From NCBI GenBank assembly GCA_028095445.1, contig JAOHCJ010000001.1, positions 33,758 to 97,757 on the forward strand: a stretch of DNA of 64,000 bases, in the 5' to 3' direction. This document shows positions 60,473-64,000 of the stretch, one piece after another. Position numbers and translations under genes: made by a program. Numbering within the stretch: the stretch's first letter is position 1; every line of letters begins with the position of its first letter. Source of the DNA: Candidatus Pelagibacter sp. (GTDB lineage: Bacteria > Pseudomonadota > Alphaproteobacteria > Pelagibacterales > Pelagibacteraceae). A model generated the notes under the pieces. That model had not been told where the DNA came from. It saw only the letters and a list, made by a program, of their open reading frames with translations, and searched no databases.

Positions 60473-61221
60473 TATATTACTTTTGCCTCATTTTTAAGCT
60501 TGTTAACTAATTCAGCAACGCTTGCAACTTTAATTCCTGCTTTTCTTTTTGGTGGTTCTTCTACTTTTATTTGCTGAACTCTTGGTGTTGTATCAACTCC
60601 TAGGTCTGTAGCTGTTAAAATCTCTAAAGGTTTTTTTTTAGCCTTCATTATGTTAGGTAGAGATGCATATCTTGGTTCATTCAATCTTAAATCACATGTA
60701 ACAATAGCTGGAATGTTAACTTCAATTGTTTCTAATCCCTCATCAACCTCTCTTGTTACTTCTAAAGTTTTATCTTTTATTTGAATTTTTGATGCAAATG
60801 TTGCTTGGGGCCAGTTTAACAAAGCACTCAACATTTGACCTGTTTGATTGCAATCATCGTCTATTGCTTGTTTTCCCATAAAAACTAGGTCTGGTTTTTC
60901 TTTATCTACAATTTTTTGTAATGCCTTTGCTACAGCTAATGGCTCAACAACTCCATCTGTTTTGATTAGAATACCTCTATCTGCACCAACTGCTAGAGCT
61001 TTTCTTACAGTTTCTTGAGACTTTTCTTCACCAACTGTAATTGCGACAATCTCTGTCGCTTTACCTGATTCCTTAATTTTTACAGCTTCTTCAATGGCAT
61101 TATCATCAGGTGGATTACTGGACATTTTAACATTATCAGTAACAACTCCCGTTCCATCCTCTTTAACTCTGACTTGAACGTTGTAATCAATAACTCTTTT
61201 TACGGCGACTAATATTTTCAT
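60472..61221 (-). CDS. etfB: Electron transfer flavoprotein beta subunit
   Basis: The protein has 249 residues. '[23 protein letters not shown]', '[16 protein letters not shown]', '[31 protein letters not shown]', '[23 protein letters not shown]' are EtfB landmarks. It carries AMP; with EtfA and FAD it accepts electrons from dehydrogenases. It is intact. Its start overlaps the dehydrogenase stop by one base. Confidence 0.96.
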   Translation of the reverse strand: MKILVAVKRVIDYNVQVRVKEDGTGVVTDNVKMSSNPPDDNAIEEAVKIKESGKATEIVAITVGEEKSQETVRKALAVGADRGILIKTDGVVEPLAVAKALQKIVDKEKPDLVFMGKQAIDDDCNQTGQMLSALLNWPQATFASKIQIKDKTLEVTREVDEGLETIEVNIPAIVTCDLRLNEPRYASLPNIMKAKKKPLEILTATDLGVDTTPRVQQIKVEEPPKRKAGIKVASVAELVNKLKNEAKVI

Positions 61222-62132
61222 TATGCTCTCAATAAATTATTTTCTGGATCGTATGGACTCTCATCCATTATTGTAACATCGTACATTTTTCCCAAAATAT
61301 CAATTTTCAATTTTTGACCAGTTGTCGCAACTTTGGGTTTTACCATTCCTAATGCAATAGATTTTCCTAATCTAAATCCATAATCACCTCCAGTTGCACG
61401 TCCAACGACTTTATCATTTTCATAAATTGGATTATTTCCCAAAACATCTGCATCTTCAACATTATGAATTTCCATGGTAACTAATTTATTTTCAAAACCT
61501 TTTTCTCTCCATTTGTTAAGAGCTTCTAAACCTATAAAGTTTCCTTTATTCGGATGTATAAATCTATCTAATCCAGATTCGTATGGTGAATATTCAATTG
61601 ATAATTCTGTTCCAACAAGTTTGTAAGATTTTTCAAGTCTTAAACTATTCATTGCTCTAATGCCGTAAGGCTTAAGGTTTAAATCTTTGCCTGCTTCTAT
61701 CAATTTATCAAATATATGATTTTGGTATTCAATTGGATGGTGAAGCTCCCAACCTAGCTCACCAACAAAATTTACTCTCATAGCATTGACTGGTGCATTA
61801 CCAATATTTACATTTTTAGCACTTAACCATTTAAAGTTTTCATTAGAGAAATCATCTCTAGAAACTCTTGTCATTAATTCTCTGGCTTTTGGACCTGATA
61901 CAACAAGAACGCCCATACTATTAGTTAAATTTTCAAATTGAACTGTTCCATCAATTGGCATCCACTTTTGTATCCAATCATGATCTAATCTTTGGTTTGC
62001 TCCCGCAGAAACTAAATAAAAACTTTCTTGAGCTTCCCTCATTATTGTAAATTCAGAATGAACTCCTCCTTTAGTGTTAAGAGCATGACATAAACCAATT
62101 CTTCCTATTTTTTTTTGGAAGTTTATTTGCAA
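61221..62132 (-). CDS. Dimethylglycine/sarcosine dehydrogenase, C-terminal part (frameshifted)
   Basis: The folate-binding GCV_T-like region: '[25 protein letters not shown]', '[15 protein letters not shown]', '[15 protein letters not shown]', '[21 protein letters not shown]'. It should be continuous with the FAD domain. The frame changes at an A-run (62108-62116 on the plus strand as T9). One fewer A would join the two ORFs. The likely role is transfer of methyl groups to folate. Confidence 0.88.
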   Translation of the reverse strand: MQINFQKKIGRIGLCHALNTKGGVHSEFTIMREAQESFYLVSAGANQRLDHDWIQKWMPIDGTVQFENLTNSMGVLVVSGPKARELMTRVSRDDFSNENFKWLSAKNVNIGNAPVNAMRVNFVGELGWELHHPIEYQNHIFDKLIEAGKDLNLKPYGIRAMNSLRLEKSYKLVGTELSIEYSPYESGLDRFIHPNKGNFIGLEALNKWREKGFENKLVTMEIHNVEDADVLGNNPIYENDKVVGRATGGDYGFRLGKSIALGMVKPKVATTGQKLKIDILGKMYDVTIMDESPYDPENNLLRA

Positions 62133-63654
62133 CTAAATAATCTAAAAACTCTTCTGCTCCAGGTCCTTTAATTCTACATTTTGCAAATGCTGTCATATCT
62201 AAAAGGCCAACATTTTCCTTTACATTTTTGCATTCTTTTTTGATTGCTTCAAACCATTTAGATCTTCTAAAAGACCAATCATCTTTTTGTTCCATTCCAT
62301 CTGTTGCAAAAAAATTTGGTCTCTCCCAACCAAATTTTTGTCCAAATACAGCCCCTAAATCCTTCATTCTATCATAACAAGGTGACGTTCTTAATTCTCT
62401 AGCAGCTCCCCTTTCTTCGTCTGGATAATGAACTTTAAAAACATGATTATAAGCTTCTTCATTCTTTTCTTTTAAATAAGATTTTGTTGCATAATCACCA
62501 AATCTTCTAGGTTCAACACCAAGCATATCTATTGTTGGTTCTCCATCCGCTATCCATTCAGCAAGCTGCCATCCTGCTCCACCTGCTGCTGTGATACCAA
62601 AACTATGTCCTTCGTTAATCCAAAAATTTTTAAGTCCCCATGCTGGACCAACAATTGGGTTTCCGTCTGGAGTGTAACAAATTGCACCATTATAAACTTT
62701 TTTTACACCAACCTCTCCAAAAGCTGGAACTCTATGAATTGCACCTTCTATGTGCGGTGCAAGTCTATCTAAATCCTCCTGAAATAATTCATACTCTGAG
62801 TCTTTTGATGGTCCGTCTACATAACAAGCTGGAGCTCCATCTTCATATGGTCCTAAAATTAAACCACCCGCTTCCTCTCTCATATACCATCTGCTATCAC
62901 TATCTCTTAAGACTCCCATCTCTGGTAAACCTTCTTTTTTTCGTTTTAAAATATCTGGGTGTGCTTCTGTAACTATATATTGATGTTCAACTGGTATGAC
63001 TGGTATATTTAAACCAACCATTTTTCCAGTTTGTCTAGCAAAGTTTCCAGAACATGAAATTACATGTTCACATTCGATTGATCCTTTGTCAGTTTCAACA
63101 ACCCACCCTTCTTTAGTTTGTTTAATTCCAACTACAGCTGTATTTCTGTAAATTTCTGCACCCATGTTTCTTGCACCAGTAGCCATAGCTTGCGTTAGAT
63201 CAGCAGGTTGAATATATCCATCTTCTGGGTGTTGTATTGCTCCAAGTAAATCAGAGGTATTACACAGAGGCCAAATTTCTTTTACTTGATCTGGTGTTAA
63301 AAATTTTACATCAACTCCAATAGTTTGTGCAACACCTGCATACTGGTGATATTCATCCATTCTATCTTTGGTACTTGCTAATCGAATATTTGACACAACA
63401 CTGAAACCAACATTTTGTCCTGTCTCTTCTTCTAATTTTTTATAAAGATTTACTGCATACTTATGCAGTTGCCCCACAGAGTAACTCATGTTAAATAATG
63501 GAAGTAAACCTGCAGCATGCCAAGTCGATCCTGAAGTTAATTCTTTTCTTTCAACAAGAACAACATCTGACAAACCTTTTTTTGCTAAGTGATAAAGTGC
63601 GCTAACTCCAACTACACCACCACCAACTACGACAACTTTTGCTTTTGATTTCAT
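62077..63654 (-). CDS. Dimethylglycine/sarcosine dehydrogenase, N-terminal FAD part (frameshifted)
   Basis: The FAD loop '[21 protein letters not shown]' opens the protein. '[13 protein letters not shown]' holds the His that binds FAD covalently in this family. '[29 protein letters not shown]' follows later. The reading frame is lost at the A9 tract; the true product (about 820 aa) would continue into the GCV_T part. It oxidises N-methyl groups of DMG or sarcosine, with electrons going to ETF. This links to ProXWV betaine uptake. Confidence 0.9.
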   Translation of the reverse strand: MKSKAKVVVVGGGVVGVSALYHLAKKGLSDVVLVERKELTSGSTWHAAGLLPLFNMSYSVGQLHKYAVNLYKKLEEETGQNVGFSVVSNIRLASTKDRMDEYHQYAGVAQTIGVDVKFLTPDQVKEIWPLCNTSDLLGAIQHPEDGYIQPADLTQAMATGARNMGAEIYRNTAVVGIKQTKEGWVVETDKGSIECEHVISCSGNFARQTGKMVGLNIPVIPVEHQYIVTEAHPDILKRKKEGLPEMGVLRDSDSRWYMREEAGGLILGPYEDGAPACYVDGPSKDSEYELFQEDLDRLAPHIEGAIHRVPAFGEVGVKKVYNGAICYTPDGNPIVGPAWGLKNFWINEGHSFGITAAGGAGWQLAEWIADGEPTIDMLGVEPRRFGDYATKSYLKEKNEEAYNHVFKVHYPDEERGAARELRTSPCYDRMKDLGAVFGQKFGWERPNFFATDGMEQKDDWSFRRSKWFEAIKKECKNVKENVGLLDMTAFAKCRIKGPGAEEFLDYLVANKLPKKNRKNWFMSCS

Positions 63655-63713
63655 TATTGCGATTCCTACTATTTTTTTATTAATTGCGAAACAAAATTCG
63701 TTTGGTTATTAAC

Positions 63714-64000
63714 TTAAATTGAAGACCCAAGAGGCATTGGTGCTGAAACCATAGTAGTCAACCAACAGCCTTTTAATGATCCTTCTGCAGTGTATTTTTC
63801 AACTGTCCAATTGAATTTATAATAAGCTTTATCCTTATCAAGAACAGTTACTTCAAAAATAGCTGTTAAGTTACTAGATTTTATCTCTACAACCTTGTGG
63901 TCAAGGTGGTTAAGGAGCATCTTGTAAGATTTTCCTTTGATCATAGTCTTAAATCTCTCATAAGGACCTGTATTTTTTTGATTATTTGGATGTGCAAATT
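63714..64000 (-). CDS. DUF4864-like protein, C-terminal part (runs off the window)
   Basis: The frame stays open to the window edge, so the N-terminus lies outside. The visible end contains 'GPYERFKTMIKGKSYKMLLNH', 'TAIFEVTVLDKDKAYYKFNWTVEKY' and 'GSLKGCWLTTMV', a pattern like DUF4864 domains in alphaproteobacteria. It is 59 bases upstream of the dehydrogenase. Identification is moderate. Confidence 0.6.
   Translation of the reverse strand, partial: FAHPNNQKNTGPYERFKTMIKGKSYKMLLNHLDHKVVEIKSSNLTAIFEVTVLDKDKAYYKFNWTVEKYTAEGSLKGCWLTTMVSAPMPLGSSI

Noticed and set aside
1..64000. CRISPR arrays, transposases, integrases, prophage or origin of replication
   Set aside because: No regularly spaced repeats, transposase or integrase domains, or DnaA-box clusters were recognised.

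Overview
The window looks like a chromosome segment of a SAR11 / Candidatus Pelagibacter-type marine alphaproteobacterium. This rests on very AT-rich DNA, genes packed with 1-11 bp overlaps or few-base spacers, small operons, and a typical SAR11 gene set: taurine and glycine-betaine ABC transporters, a SUF-only Fe-S system, a glyoxylate bypass gene, ETF-linked demethylation, and no mobile elements. I see no rRNA, tRNA, CRISPR array, insertion sequence or prophage.

Layout. 0-2 kb: the start of isocitrate lyase, a tiny gene and a divergent RamB/ScfR-type regulator with a perfect palindrome before its start. 2-13.5 kb: an apparent organosulfonate/taurine block (alanine dehydrogenase, omega-aminotransferase, TauABC, an Ldh_2-family sulfolactate/malate-type dehydrogenase, a phosphotransacylase, a HisD-family dehydrogenase resembling HpsN), interrupted by FkbM and GT17 sugar-modifying genes. 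13.4-18.2 kb: MsrB, a LysE exporter and a ProXWV glycine-betaine/proline-betaine transporter. 18.2-21.5 kb: VOC protein, CysE-CysK, GGCT-like and membrane proteins. 21.6-24.2 kb: a plus-strand run of very small, mostly uncharacterised genes, ending in a strong promoter that drives a compact, hairpin-rich RNA with an eight-codon ORF. 24.2-30.7 kb: a long minus-strand gene train (DUF952, DUF924, HisN-like phosphatase, 2OG oxygenase, TPR, AzoR, CcdA, FAH-family, aldehyde dehydrogenase). 30.8-37.7 kb: GYD protein, molybdopterin genes moaA-C-thioesterase-D-E plus moaB, an aldehyde dehydrogenase with DUF779 partner, a TSUP anion exporter. 37.7-41.4 kb: a 2OG oxygenase, EamA, YbaK, glutamine synthetase, a 56-residue ORF. 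41.4-47.7 kb: the iscR-sufBCDSU-sufT-sufA operon under a clear IscR-type operator. 47.7-57.8 kb: hydrolase, AnmK, TyrS, cupin, GHMP kinase, LysR-AcuI-FolE, HisI-DUF2237, BASS transporter, and an unusual regulator with two helix-turn-helix segments. 57.9-64 kb: ETF-QO, EtfA, EtfB and a dimethylglycine/sarcosine dehydrogenase.

How it fits together. The transporters import taurine and betaines. Taurine nitrogen would be moved to alanine and released by alanine dehydrogenase, and acetyl-phosphate could be captured by the phosphotransacylase. Betaine demethylation feeds electrons through a flavoprotein dehydrogenase, ETF and ETF-QO into the quinone pool. The two genes etfA and the dimethylglycine/sarcosine dehydrogenase each carry a one-base indel at an A-run, so in this sequence the electron-transfer chain is broken twice; sequencing error, real decay, or slippage are all possible.

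The most unusual element is the 23.98-24.19 kb intergenic region: a near-consensus sigma70 promoter, a perfect Shine-Dalgarno that is self-sequestered by an anti-SD-like segment, an eight-codon ORF and several serial hairpins, with no larger plus-strand gene behind it.
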